Assembly: GCA_015488555.1 (NCBI GenBank)
Contig: WFNO01000085.1
Coordinates: 1-40,316 of the forward strand
Reading direction: 5' to 3'
Source of the DNA: Gammaproteobacteria bacterium
Lineage (GTDB): Bacteria > Pseudomonadota > Gammaproteobacteria > SZUA-140
Length of the DNA stretch: 40,316 nucleotides
Of this stretch, positions 1-7,904 are shown piece after piece. The notes under the pieces were generated by a model, which was given only the letters and a program-made list of their open reading frames with translations, was not told the origin of the DNA and did not search any database. Numbering within the stretch: the first letter of the stretch is position 1; the number at the start of each line of letters is the position of its first letter. The translations under genes were made by a program, and so were the position numbers.

Positions 1-1
1 C

Positions 2-145
2 GGCGTGGTAGAGGGTTTCAATACCAAGGCAAAACTGACGGTCAGAAAAGCCTTTGGTTTTCGAACCTATCACGCTATGGAAATCGCTTTGTATCATACA
101 CTTGGCGCCTTGCCTGAACCAGAATCTACCCATAGATTCTGCTGA
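2..145 (+). CDS. ISL3-family transposase, C-terminal end only
   Basis: The window opens inside an open frame of 47 codons ending in TGA. The readable residues include VVEGFNTKAKLTVRKAFGFR, then an ALYHTLG segment and a PEPESTHRFC end. This is the typical C-terminus of ISL3-family DDE transposases (VEG-N-KAK, R-K-GFR, LYH-LG). The catalytic core lies outside the window, so I cannot say whether the element is intact. No clear terminal inverted repeat or target duplication is visible between the stop and the next gene. It marks the left end as a mobile-element border. Confidence 0.8.
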   Translation, partial: GVVEGFNTKAKLTVRKAFGFRTYHAMEIALYHTLGALPEPESTHRFC

Positions 146-285
146 CGAGGCGAATCTTTCTTCGCCACACTAACTATGGTATTTTTCGGGAAACTCAACT
201 ATACTTTCGATCAACGCCTGAGGGTTTGATGTCGTATGGCAAACCCTGCGTTCGAGGAAGCAAGAACTCTAGAAAGGAGGCAGGC

Positions 286-309
286 GGAGAAGTGGGAGCG
301 CACTTCTCC
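286..309 (+). promoter_or_regulatory. Leader hairpin upstream of the first secreted-protein gene
   Basis: A perfect 9-bp stem, GGAGAAGTG pairing with CACTTCTCC around a 6-nt loop, ends 14 nt before the ATG at 324. A modest Shine-Dalgarno (GAAAGG) lies between hairpin and start. A much stronger AAAGGAGG lies upstream of the hairpin at 273-280, too far to serve this ATG directly. The paralogous gene at 3294 also has a start-proximal hairpin of different sequence, so the structure rather than the sequence is shared. Confidence 0.5.
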
Positions 310-323
310 GAAGAAAGGCGCAA

Positions 324-2390
324 ATGCCAGCAACCAAGAATACGAGACCAGGACTCCTTGCCTTGCTGTTGGTGACACTATCGGCGGCAACGGTGCAAGC
401 GGGTCCGCCTATTCCCTTTGATCAATTCACAGTTACCAGCGGCGAGATCACGGCTCTGCCCTGCCCCACCAGTGGCCTACCTCCAGGTGTCACCATAACC
501 TGTGGCGATCTCAACGACCCCACTACCGTGGTCAGCGACGGCATGCTGCAACGCCGGGTGGTGGTTTCCGGCCTGGCCGGCCCTGCTGCCGTGCAGAATG
601 GCACTTACATTCAATTTATTATTACAGAACCGGGTGTCACGGGAGATGCCACCGCTGACCCTTTCACGGCAGCCCGCGGCAATCTCTATTTCAGCAATGA
701 AGACTTCATCAAAATGAACAACCGGGATGCCGGGATCTCGGAAAAACAAGTAATCCTTGACCGCCAGATCAATAGCAGCAATCCCAACCTCGAAACCCGG
801 TTCGTCAACATCACCGAATATGAATTCGGAGACTGGGCCAACACCAATGGCAATACCTTTCCCTGGTTCAAGGTCTTCCAGCAGATCAGCGAGCTGGACT
901 ACACGGATTACAACGCCTCGCTGGCGCCCAACCCCACCCTGGTCTTTGACTCCACGGCGGACATCATCAGCAATGGCAATGGCTTCAGTGACAACATCAA
1001 GGTAACCTTGGAACAAGACGTGGACCTTACCGTGGATGGTAGTGGTGCGGGTGCTCAAGGATTCCGCTTCGTCAAGGCCGCGGGTCAATATCAGATCAGC
1101 TCCAATCCCACAGATCCCATGCTGCCGGACGGCTCCAACGGCGGCAGCGTAACTTGGTCCCCGGGTGATCCCGTAAAGGCCTTGTGGATCGGACAGACCC
1201 TGGAAGAGGGAGCATTCGGCACCAACACGCCTTTTGGATTCACACAATACAGGGGTGTCGATCCATTCTTTTTCACAGAGGTCACGAGTTCACTCACCAG
1301 TCTCACCGACACCACCGCGGTAAATTGGGATCTGCTAAATCCCAGCGTCTTCGGCCTGCTGCCCACGGTCCCTACAGTACCTGTGATGGTAGCGGCCTCC
1401 GCCACCGTGGCGCCGCCTGATCCTATCGACCCCATCGTACCGGCCGGTACTGCGCCGGGCGGTAGCACCACACCCGTGGCCCTACCTCTGAACTATTATG
1501 GCTGGACGATAAGCAATGGTGTCTTCGACGTGGATCCCTGTCCCCCGTCGGTGATCTGCGGCGATCCCGTGGTCAATGAGCGCGGAGTCTTCCAACGCGT
1601 GGTCGTGGTGAGCGGTGCAGAATACATACAGACCATCATCACGGACGAGAATGCCACTGGCGCCCCCAATGCCCCGGAATTCGATGCCAACAGCCTGGCC
1701 TTCAAGTCCGAGAACTTCGTCAAGCTTGGAGTCTCCGGCCCCAACCAGGGTATCACCTCCACGCTGCGTATTGCTCAGGAAGACCTCGGTTACACGAGCG
1801 CCACGCCGGGTGACCTGCCTTCCACCGGCGGCCAGTTCGTATACAACACCACCCTCAAGACCGGCTGGGCCAACGGCGGTCCGCTGGATCCTCGCATTAG
1901 CCTCGACCAGCGCCTGGTGGTACCCGACACCAGCTTCCAGCACGTTTCCTCTTTTGATTACAAATTCAAACTGGACCAGGGACAGACCGATCTCGACAAG
2001 CGAATGAGCATCCGCCATGTAGTCGGCACAGTGACTGGTGGCAATGGCTTCGACAATCCCGTTCGTTTCGATACCGAAGTAGTCCAGGGCGCATTTCAGA
2101 ACACCGCCCGCAGCGTATCCGAGCCGGCTCTTCTGCCCAGCACGGGCGAAACCATCACTTGGAATCCCTTCGACGCCATCCAAGTCACCTGGATCGCGGG
2201 CGAATATATCACTCCAGACCCCATGGGGCCGTCGCGTATCAACACCACATCCTACATCAATTTGAGCACTGGTGAGCGCGTAGCGGCTACGGACATCGTT
2301 GTCTCGCCCACTGCCCCGGAAAGCTGGGTTGATCCCTTTACGCAACCACCGCCCGGTTATTCCACCACCTACACTCCACCACCATTCTAA
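324..2390 (+). CDS. Secreted protein with two copies of an unrecognised ~300-residue domain
   Basis: 688 residues with a clear Sec signal peptide (residues 1-26, cleavage after VQA). I do not recognise the family. The mature part has two related halves, about residues 30-345 and 391-650, joined by a Pro/Thr/Val-rich linker (346-388). Shared landmarks are paired CP...CG cysteines (47/60 and 406/412), QR-VVVSG, YIQ-IIT, a LYFSNEDF or LAFKSENF segment, NGF, and a Trp motif, VTWSPGDPVKALWIG in half A and ITWNPFDAIQVTWIA in half B. The protein ends Pro-rich (YTPPPF). The gene at 3294 encodes a one-copy paralogue with the same Trp motif and a similar Pro-rich end in Phe. There is no membrane anchor, so it is likely periplasmic, surface-associated or secreted. 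The start at 324 matches the paralogue's N-terminus (MPA-TKNT). Function unknown. Confidence 0.85.
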   Translation: MPATKNTRPGLLALLLVTLSAATVQAGPPIPFDQFTVTSGEITALPCPTSGLPPGVTITCGDLNDPTTVVSDGMLQRRVVVSGLAGPAAVQNGTYIQFIITEPGVTGDATADPFTAARGNLYFSNEDFIKMNNRDAGISEKQVILDRQINSSNPNLETRFVNITEYEFGDWANTNGNTFPWFKVFQQISELDYTDYNASLAPNPTLVFDSTADIISNGNGFSDNIKVTLEQDVDLTVDGSGAGAQGFRFVKAAGQYQISSNPTDPMLPDGSNGGSVTWSPGDPVKALWIGQTLEEGAFGTNTPFGFTQYRGVDPFFFTEVTSSLTSLTDTTAVNWDLLNPSVFGLLPTVPTVPVMVAASATVAPPDPIDPIVPAGTAPGGSTTPVALPLNYYGWTISNGVFDVDPCPPSVICGDPVVNERGVFQRVVVVSGAEYIQTIITDENATGAPNAPEFDANSLAFKSENFVKLGVSGPNQGITSTLRIAQEDLGYTSATPGDLPSTGGQFVYNTTLKTGWANGGPLDPRISLDQRLVVPDTSFQHVSSFDYKFKLDQGQTDLDKRMSIRHVVGTVTGGNGFDNPVRFDTEVVQGAFQNTARSVSEPALLPSTGETITWNPFDAIQVTWIAGEYITPDPMGPSRINTTSYINLSTGERVAATDIVVSPTAPESWVDPFTQPPPGYSTTYTPPPF

Positions 2391-2551
2391 CGGCAAGGCT
2401 GGACGCTCCCATCTGCTTGGTGCAGGATGGTGGAATGACCACGGAATGGCGGTTTTCATGACTTCGCCCCCGAGTCTTCGAAAGCTGGTTCGCTACCTGG
2501 CTGCAACCATGGCTGGACTGATCGTCGTGCCTGCCCCATGGCGCAAGCCCT

Positions 2552-2950
2552 ATGGGCACGACGGAAAAAACGGCGAAAATTGCTAGACCTGCAAGCGATT
2601 CCAGAGCCGGCTACCGAATCGTCGACGGCGACATCGTCATCAAAGACGGCAGGCGTTACATCAACATCTATCTGTGCTACGATGATGGAAAAGAACACCC
2701 ACCTCGCCGAATCTCCAGGCCACAATCTCTCACTTTCGCCAAGCACGAATACAGCTGGGCCCTGGACTTGGTTTCACGAGGAAAGCGACAAGAGGCGGCT
2801 GCGCTCTTCGAACGTTGTGCTCAGGCCAATATTCACTGTGTCTACACCATCCGTGATGATCATGGAATCCTCAGCGGACCGGACGCCGCGGCCAGTGCCT
2901 ATCTATTTCAACACCATCGTCCTGAACGTGGTGGAAAGAAACCTCGATAA
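2552..2950 (+). CDS. Hypothetical protein, 132 residues, between the two secreted paralogues
   Basis: I do not recognise this protein. It contains YRIVDGDIVIKDGRRYINIY, a basic middle, and an Ala/Glu-rich helix (ALDLVSRGKRQEAAALFERC). It has no signal peptide or membrane segment and is probably cytoplasmic. The start is uncertain because no good Shine-Dalgarno precedes the ATG. An overlapping frame (2538-2981) gives a Ser/Thr-rich translation that looks like a shadow. The gene ends in tandem TAA TAA stops, and the same frame continues protein-like to 3100. A hairpin without a T-run follows the stop. Confidence 0.5.
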   Translation: MGTTEKTAKIARPASDSRAGYRIVDGDIVIKDGRRYINIYLCYDDGKEHPPRRISRPQSLTFAKHEYSWALDLVSRGKRQEAAALFERCAQANIHCVYTIRDDHGILSGPDAAASAYLFQHHRPERGGKKPR

Positions 2951-2953
2951 TAA

Positions 2954-3100
2954 ATTTATGCCCAGCTCCTGGGCATCTTGAATCCCCTACATTTGCCCGA
3001 CGTGCGCAAGACCCTGGCCCTCACCCACAAGGCACGAAACCTCCACGGGGATTTGGAAGAATTCAGATCCCTGGAAGAACAGATCTTCATCATGTTCTAA
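2954..3100 (+). pseudogene. In-frame protein-like remnant after the tandem stops
   Basis: After TAA TAA (2948-2953) the same frame stays open for 48 codons to a TAA at 3100. Its translation, including the run VRKTLALTHKARNLHGDLEE, looks protein-like in composition. There is no ATG with a ribosome binding site. It could be the decayed end of a longer version of the preceding gene or chance reading. I cannot assign a family. Confidence 0.25.
2958..2976 (+). terminator. Terminator-like hairpin without T-run
   Basis: A perfect 8-bp stem, ATGCCCAG / CTGGGCAT with a CTC loop, begins 7 nt after the stop of the small gene ending at 2950. It is followed by CTTGAATCC and lacks a T-tract, so intrinsic termination would be weak. 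It may instead stabilise the 3' end. Confidence 0.35.
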
Positions 3101-3267
3101 CCATTTCAATAGGTTATCGGATAGAGGACTAGAATATCAAAAACGACCTTCTGCTCCCTGGACAAGCAATTGACCAATATGTTATGCTTTTTCTAAAATT
3201 CCTGCGGCAGCGGTGGGAACCGTAAATAGTTAATAGTTCGGGGGCGACATCATGGGGAAAAGAGCAA

Positions 3268-3288
3268 CCTCCACCGTTGAGGTGGAGG
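3268..3288 (+). promoter_or_regulatory. Hairpin that sequesters the Shine-Dalgarno of the 3294 gene
   Basis: CCTCCACC (3268-3275) pairs perfectly with GGTGGAGG (3281-3288) around a 5-nt loop. The GGAGG inside the 3' arm is the only good ribosome binding site for the ATG at 3294, with 5 nt between stem and start. If the stem forms in the mRNA, translation would be blocked until it melts or is remodelled. This geometry is seen in RNA thermometers and other translational switches. Confidence 0.55.
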
Positions 3289-3293
3289 AACGA

Positions 3294-4583
3294 ATGCCGG
3301 CAGTGACGAAAAACACGAGCCGGAATCCGAAACCCATCATACAAATGGTCACATTGGCCTGCGGTTTATTCTTCGTCACTTCGGCACAGGCCACTCATCC
3401 GCTGACATCCACCGCTGGGCGCGTAGGTCCACCCGTAGATTATGGACTGTGGTCCATCACCAACACCTCGGGCGAGGCAGTAGTCAATGACTCCAGTCCT
3501 TGCGCGACCGACCCCAACTGGACCTGCCTCGACATCGCCAAAGAAGATGGTTTCCTCTATCAGCAGATCACCACGCCAGACAACGAAACCTACATGCGCA
3601 CCGTACTGGTGGATCCGGGTGTCGGCTCAGGCGATGCCACCACCTTGCCTTTCAGCAACGAGACTTACACACCGATGAAGACAAAAGGCGTGAACACGGC
3701 GGGCGACTGGATTTTGGGTACCAGCAATCCTTCTACCCTGGGACTGGCTGGGCAGGGCTTGGCTGCACGCCAGATCATGCGCGACAACGCTAACGGTTTT
3801 GAAACCACCGTGGAATTGCAGAACGGCTTCGCCAGGGCGGTGATGGGTACCAATGATGGATTTTCCTCTCCAGACGATCCGATCTACCATTGGTGTGAAA
3901 CGACCAATCCAGGAGATCCAGCGGCAGCGGCTACCTGCGCCCAGGACCTGGCAGAGAAAGCGTGGTCAGTGAAAATCGAGCAATTCGTCACCGACCGTAC
4001 CAATCCAGCGGAGAATCTCTTCGATTCTGAATTCAGCCTCATCAACTACAATGAGATCAACACCGCAGGTGCAGGGACGGGTGGTCTGCAAACTGCACAG
4101 CTTCGCGGCCAGTTAATCGACATCGCCCAAGGAGTCACGGATGTGCCCAGTGGCGAGAAACAAAAATTCGACCTACGTAACCGCTGGGGAAGGGTGGGCT
4201 ACGAGTGGTCCTGCGGAGGCTTTTTCGTCACCTGTGAGCCTTATAATTTGACGGATGGTGATGGCGGGAACCCATTGGTGCTGGATACCATGAACGTCAC
4301 CTGGAATGCAACAGATCGAATCAAGGCACTCTGGATGGGGTCTGATATGGGTGGCGGCCTAACCAATGGCGAGTTCGTTCTCACCTCGGCGAGTGTTAAC
4401 GACGGTGCACCGGTGCGCGAACTGTCGCTGGACACACCGCCTGTCGCCCCTCCCTCCAGTTGGCCCAGCAGTCCCTTCGCCGACCTAAACTGGGCCGTGG
4501 ACACCGCCAATGTGGATGATCCCTTTGCTGCACCACCCAATTCCATGGAGGCCATGCCAAGAACGGTTCCACCGACCTTCTAA
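3294..4583 (+). CDS. Secreted protein, one-copy paralogue of the 324-2390 product
   Basis: 429 residues from the ATG at 3294. An upstream ATG at 3252 is in frame but has a weak ribosome site and would add 14 residues before the MPA-TKNT start shared with the paralogue. A signal peptide ends at about residue 33 (SAQA). Shared features are GLWSITNTSG, a YQQITTPDNETYMRT segment, the PGV-GDAT-PF stretch, FSNETY and VTWNATDRIKALWMG (335-349). The tail VDDPFAAPPN...PRTVPPTF parallels VDPFTQPPP...TPPPF in the larger protein. Several cysteines (about residues 70, 78, 201, 215, 307, 314) suggest disulphides in an exported fold. A strong terminator follows. Function unknown. Confidence 0.85.
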   Translation: MPAVTKNTSRNPKPIIQMVTLACGLFFVTSAQATHPLTSTAGRVGPPVDYGLWSITNTSGEAVVNDSSPCATDPNWTCLDIAKEDGFLYQQITTPDNETYMRTVLVDPGVGSGDATTLPFSNETYTPMKTKGVNTAGDWILGTSNPSTLGLAGQGLAARQIMRDNANGFETTVELQNGFARAVMGTNDGFSSPDDPIYHWCETTNPGDPAAAATCAQDLAEKAWSVKIEQFVTDRTNPAENLFDSEFSLINYNEINTAGAGTGGLQTAQLRGQLIDIAQGVTDVPSGEKQKFDLRNRWGRVGYEWSCGGFFVTCEPYNLTDGDGGNPLVLDTMNVTWNATDRIKALWMGSDMGGGLTNGEFVLTSASVNDGAPVRELSLDTPPVAPPSSWPSSPFADLNWAVDTANVDDPFAAPPNSMEAMPRTVPPTF

Positions 4584-4609
4584 CTTAATCACCATTCTGC
4601 AGTTTCCAG

Positions 4610-4646
4610 CACGAAAAAACCCGCAGCTTGCGGGTTTTTTCGTGCC
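4610..4646 (+). terminator. Strong intrinsic terminator after the secreted-protein block
   Basis: A perfect 17-bp stem (4610-4626 with 4630-4646) with a GCT loop lies 27 nt after the stop at 4583. The arms carry A6 and T6 tracts beside a GC core (CCCGCA / TGCGGG), so it could act in both directions. It separates the accessory block from the cytochrome-porin gene. Confidence 0.9.
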
Positions 4647-4826
4647 TCTGACGTGTGGCCGGATTTTTCCTAATGTTTACGCCGCTCCTGCCGCCATAGC
4701 AAGTTGGCCAGAAGCTGCGAAGTTCTTTCGCCAAATGCCGACACAAAGCGAAATGTTGGCGCATTATCTGCATCTCCTGGCATGGGACATTACCTAGATT
4801 CCGACCCAGCATGAAGGAGCAATCCC

Positions 4827-6347
4827 ATGGCTGAAAAACAATGCAAACGCAAAACCACGCGTCAGATTTCCCTCGGGTTGTGGGCCACTGCCATCGCCCT
4901 GATTCTCGTGGCCGAGAATGCCAGCGCCATTCCGGCCTTCGCCCGCAAGTACCAGGCCAATTGCGCCCTCTGTCACACCAGCGAACCGCGGCTCACGGTG
5001 TTCGGGCAGCAGTTCAAGGAGAACGGCTACCAGATGCCGGGCTCCCAGGACGGCTCTGAGACCGCCAAACACGTCTTCGACGGCGCCCAGGGACCGGTCA
5101 CCCTGGATGACATCTCCAAGATCATGGCGGTGCGCATCCGGGCGGATCTGCAGAAGGCCTCCTTCAAGGAGGAGACCGACGAGATGAAAGCGGAGAACGT
5201 GCGCGATCAATGGGATCTGCAAATGCCCAAGATCGTCAATCTGTTCTTCGGCGGCACGGCGCGCAAGAATCTCAGTTTCTTCATGGAAACCGAATTCAAC
5301 GTCCAGGAAGGGGAAGAACCTGCCGTCCGTTTCGAACGTAGCTTCCTGGTCTTTTCCAACCTGGGCGGCAAACAGGGCGTGGCCAATCTTACAGTAGGCA
5401 AGTTCGACCCCTCCGGGCTCTATGCCTTTCCCACTCACCGCCAGCAGATCAATCCCATCGGTCCGGTAGCGGAGGCCAGTAGCTTTCCGCCCACTATCAA
5501 CCGCATTCCTTTGTTGCCCCTGGCCTTCGCCAGCAAGATGTTCGGCCTGACCAAGGGCTCGGCTTACGAAGGAGATGAAGGCTATGCCATTCTGCCGGTG
5601 CAACCTTTTCTCTACAACGCCCCGGTACAGAACAGCATCGCCATTCATGGCCGTCCATTGGGTTTCGGCAGCGGGTTCATGTACCAATTGGGCGTAGCCA
5701 TCAACGACAAGGCCAGCGCCAGCGGTACGGCCAAGGAGAACCGCTACGACACCTACGTGATGGGCCGCTACGACTGGATGTGGGGCAGCGCCGCCTGGCA
5801 GGCCTCGGCCTTCTATTACCAGGCGCCTGACGCCGCAATCGGTACCCTCCATATGGATGGTGCACATCCAGGAGATCACAATTATACGTATGCCTCCGAT
5901 ACAACAGACATCACCCGCTGGGGCATCGGCACCCGGGTGCAGTGGAACGACTGGGACATCTACGGCACCTACATCACGGACCAGATCGACAAACCCTCCT
6001 TCACCGGTATGGCAGCCAACGCCAAGTGGGAGGACACCGGACAGGGCCTGAGCCTGGAGGCGGACTGGCGCGTGAACGCCCACTGGATGCTGGGCCTGCG
6101 CTACGACTGGATGGCGCCCGGCGGGCTCAAACAACTGCCCATGGGGAGTACGGAGCCGCTCAACATCGACGCCTCCTTCCTCGCCCCCATCGTCAAGTTC
6201 TATCCCAGCCCCAATATCGGGCTCTACGCGCGCGCGCATTTCAATCTGGAAGACAGCGCCAAAAACCCCATCGGCGGGGGCAGCGAAGAACACCCCCTCA
6301 CCAACCTGGAAAACATGGTGAGCCTGGGAGTGGACATGGCCTTCTGA
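4827..6347 (+). CDS. Cyc2-like outer-membrane monohaem cytochrome-porin fusion
   Basis: 506 residues. A signal peptide (cleavage near ASA, residue 34) is followed by a short cytochrome segment: IPAFARKY, one haem site CALCH (46-50), then PRLTVFGQQFKENGY. This PAFAR...CxxCH...FG..FK..GY pattern is that of the Cyc2 family, in which a haem-bearing plug is fused to an outer-membrane beta-barrel. The remaining ~430 residues are rich in alternating aromatic/polar strands and end in Phe (VDMAF), typical of Omp85-assembled barrels. Cyc2 proteins accept electrons from extracellular Fe(II). Related fused porins of unproven function exist, so iron oxidation is inference. AAGGAG precedes the ATG. The gene appears monocistronic between two terminators, and no partner periplasmic cytochrome is adjacent. 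Confidence 0.7.
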   Translation: MAEKQCKRKTTRQISLGLWATAIALILVAENASAIPAFARKYQANCALCHTSEPRLTVFGQQFKENGYQMPGSQDGSETAKHVFDGAQGPVTLDDISKIMAVRIRADLQKASFKEETDEMKAENVRDQWDLQMPKIVNLFFGGTARKNLSFFMETEFNVQEGEEPAVRFERSFLVFSNLGGKQGVANLTVGKFDPSGLYAFPTHRQQINPIGPVAEASSFPPTINRIPLLPLAFASKMFGLTKGSAYEGDEGYAILPVQPFLYNAPVQNSIAIHGRPLGFGSGFMYQLGVAINDKASASGTAKENRYDTYVMGRYDWMWGSAAWQASAFYYQAPDAAIGTLHMDGAHPGDHNYTYASDTTDITRWGIGTRVQWNDWDIYGTYITDQIDKPSFTGMAANAKWEDTGQGLSLEADWRVNAHWMLGLRYDWMAPGGLKQLPMGSTEPLNIDASFLAPIVKFYPSPNIGLYARAHFNLEDSAKNPIGGGSEEHPLTNLENMVSLGVDMAF

Positions 6348-6372
6348 AGTACAGAGCACAGGCCCGATCACG

Positions 6373-6400
6373 AAGGCGGCTGCACCTGCAGCCGCCTTTT
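6373..6400 (+). terminator. Terminator between convergent genes
   Basis: AAGGCGGCTGCA pairs with TGCAGCCGCCTT around a 2-nt loop and runs into T5. It lies 25 nt after the cytochrome-porin stop and directly abuts the stop of the converging M48 protease gene at 6401. The A residues at its 5' foot could let it serve both strands. Confidence 0.85.
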
Positions 6401-7315
6401 TCATTTCTTTGGCTCGTGCGCGTCTCCTTCCCGATCGCTTTTCTGCGCCTTGCTCCGCTTCAGGCCCGGCAGGCGCTCGGCCTCGGGTTTGAAACGATAG
6501 ACGGGGCGTTCCCCCGGAGCTTCGTAATAGGGCAACATCTCCGGAATCAGCTTGCGTAGATTCTCGATGCGGGTCTCGGGCGCCGGGTGGGTGCTGAGAA
6601 ATTCCGGCATCTTGCCTCCGCCGGCCTTCTTCATTTTTTGCCACAGCGTCACCGCCGCGCGCGGGTCGTAGCCGGCCCGCGCCGCCAGCTCGATGCCGAT
6701 ACGGTCCGCCTCGCTTTCCGCCCGCCGGCTGTTGGGCAATTGGATGGCCAGGGCGGCCGCCAGCGAGGCGCCCGTGAGCGCCAGTTGCGAACGCCGCTCA
6801 GTGACGGCCCAGACGGTGAGGGCCAGATCGGTGGCCAGCGCCACCGACATCTTCTCGGCCGTATGTTTGGCCAAGGCGTGGGCGATCTCATGCCCCAGCA
6901 CCTGAGCCAGCTCGTCGTCACTGGGATGGATCTTCTGCACCAGGCCGCTGTAGAGGGCCATGCGCCCCCCAGCCATGGCCCAGGCATTGACGATCTCCGG
7001 ATCGTCGATGACGTGGATACTCCATTGCCAGTCCGTGGTCTCGGGGCGAATGCGGATGGCCTGCGCGATGATGCGCCCGGAGATGGCCTGTACGCGTGCC
7101 TTGAGGTCCGGATCGTTGTCGAGCTTGCCCTCCTGCGCGGGTTTCTTGAGCATCTCGAAATAGGCGGGCTCGGAGGCGGCGATGGCCTGGTCCTCCGAGA
7201 TCAGCAGCAATTGTTTGCGCCCCGTGACCGGCGCCGAGGCACAGGCACTCAACAACAAGAGCGGGATCAGGCCGTATGCGGCCCAGAGAAAATGCTTGGA
7301 AATAGTCTTGGGCAT
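6401..7315 (-). CDS. M48-family zinc metallopeptidase, lipoprotein
   Basis: 304 residues from the ATG at 7315, preceded by AGGAGG; an upstream in-frame ATG would add 15 poorly supported residues. The N-terminus is a lipoprotein signal with lipobox LLSAC (Cys25), so it should be anchored in the envelope. The zinc motif HEIAH is at 142-146 and the third ligand lies in the ESEADRIG motif downstream. This places it with LoiP/YggG-like M48B envelope proteases, which take part in quality control of outer-membrane proteins. The C-terminal tail is Lys/Arg-rich. It converges on the Cyc2-like gene with a shared terminator. A role in maturing that porin is only a guess. Confidence 0.88.
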   Translation of the reverse strand: MPKTISKHFLWAAYGLIPLLLLSACASAPVTGRKQLLLISEDQAIAASEPAYFEMLKKPAQEGKLDNDPDLKARVQAISGRIIAQAIRIRPETTDWQWSIHVIDDPEIVNAWAMAGGRMALYSGLVQKIHPSDDELAQVLGHEIAHALAKHTAEKMSVALATDLALTVWAVTERRSQLALTGASLAAALAIQLPNSRRAESEADRIGIELAARAGYDPRAAVTLWQKMKKAGGGKMPEFLSTHPAPETRIENLRKLIPEMLPYYEAPGERPVYRFKPEAERLPGLKRSKAQKSDREGDAHEPKK

Positions 7316-7468
7316 GATCGACCTCCTCTTCACCCCGTTTCCATTGCCGTGACGGGGCACTCAACGATGGCTATTTTTGTGAAACCGTTCATAGAACCGG
7401 AGCGCGGCACTCCCTACCATCGAACCTGTGCAAAACGTGACGCCGTTCTAAACGTGGAGGACAGGATC

Positions 7469-7699
7469 ATGGCCAATCAGCACAAGTCATCGCACGAGTA
7501 CATCTGCTTGAACAAGAAAGACCGCGAATTCCTCGAAAAAACCTATCTTGAAGACCTGCTCGACGTCGAAGGCCGCAAGAACGTCCCCATTCGAAAGGAC
7601 AACGTGCGCAAGGCCATCGAACACCACCTGGAACGACAACAACTCAAACGCCAGATCATGGACTTTGACCTGCGCGACCTCTACGAGGACGAGCACTGA
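7469..7699 (+). CDS. Small hypothetical protein, 76 residues
   Basis: It starts at an ATG with a good ribosome site (GGAGG, 8 nt spacing). The product is highly charged, contains LEKTYLEDLLDVEGRKNVPI and ERQQLKRQIMDFDL, and has no signal peptide or membrane segment, so it is probably a small helical cytoplasmic protein. I do not recognise the family. It is divergent from the M48 protease (154 nt apart). A longer open frame running through from 6587 overlaps the protease gene antisense and is not credible. Confidence 0.65.
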   Translation: MANQHKSSHEYICLNKKDREFLEKTYLEDLLDVEGRKNVPIRKDNVRKAIEHHLERQQLKRQIMDFDLRDLYEDEH

Positions 7700-7742
7700 A
7701 ATTGTACCCGACCCCCGTTAAGCAGGGGGGGCGGCGACAAAC

Positions 7743-7761
7743 GATAATAATTCTCATTCAA
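7743..7761. promoter_or_regulatory. Fur-box-like site
   Basis: The 19 bp starting GATAATAATTCTCATT match the consensus Fur box (GATAATGATAATCATTATC) at 13 of 19 positions; another ATGATAAC follows directly. It lies 43 nt after the small gene's stop and about 140 nt before tRNA-Arg, with no credible gene directly downstream. It may act on a small RNA, be a leftover, or be chance in a locally AT-rich stretch. Confidence 0.4.
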
Positions 7762-7882
7762 TGATAACTTCAAACGTCTTCCTCCGTCATATCCCAACTC
7801 CGCTCCAACCGCCCCCGGTCTCTCAAAAACCAGCTCATAAAACCAACCATATAAAACATCGCCAGGCCGATCGCCCAGTGTT

Positions 7883-7888
7883 TATAAT
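7883..7888 (+). promoter_or_regulatory. -10 element for tRNA-Arg
   Basis: A perfect TATAAT sits 16 nt before the first base of the mature tRNA. I see no good -35 hexamer at the usual spacing. Confidence 0.5.
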
Positions 7889-7904
7889 CTCAATTTTGTA
7901 CCAT

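Noticed and set aside
236-421. 61-codon plus-strand frame ahead of the first secreted-protein gene
   Set aside because: It overlaps the signal-peptide region of the real gene in another frame, spans the leader hairpin and has no protein-like features.
477-1247. 256-codon minus-strand frame inside the first secreted-protein gene
   Set aside because: It is an antisense shadow; the plus-strand frame has a signal peptide and internal duplication that this lacks.
4794-6644. 616-codon minus-strand frame across the cytochrome-porin gene
   Set aside because: It is antisense to a gene with a haem motif and signal peptide and crosses the terminator, so it is a GC-rich shadow frame.
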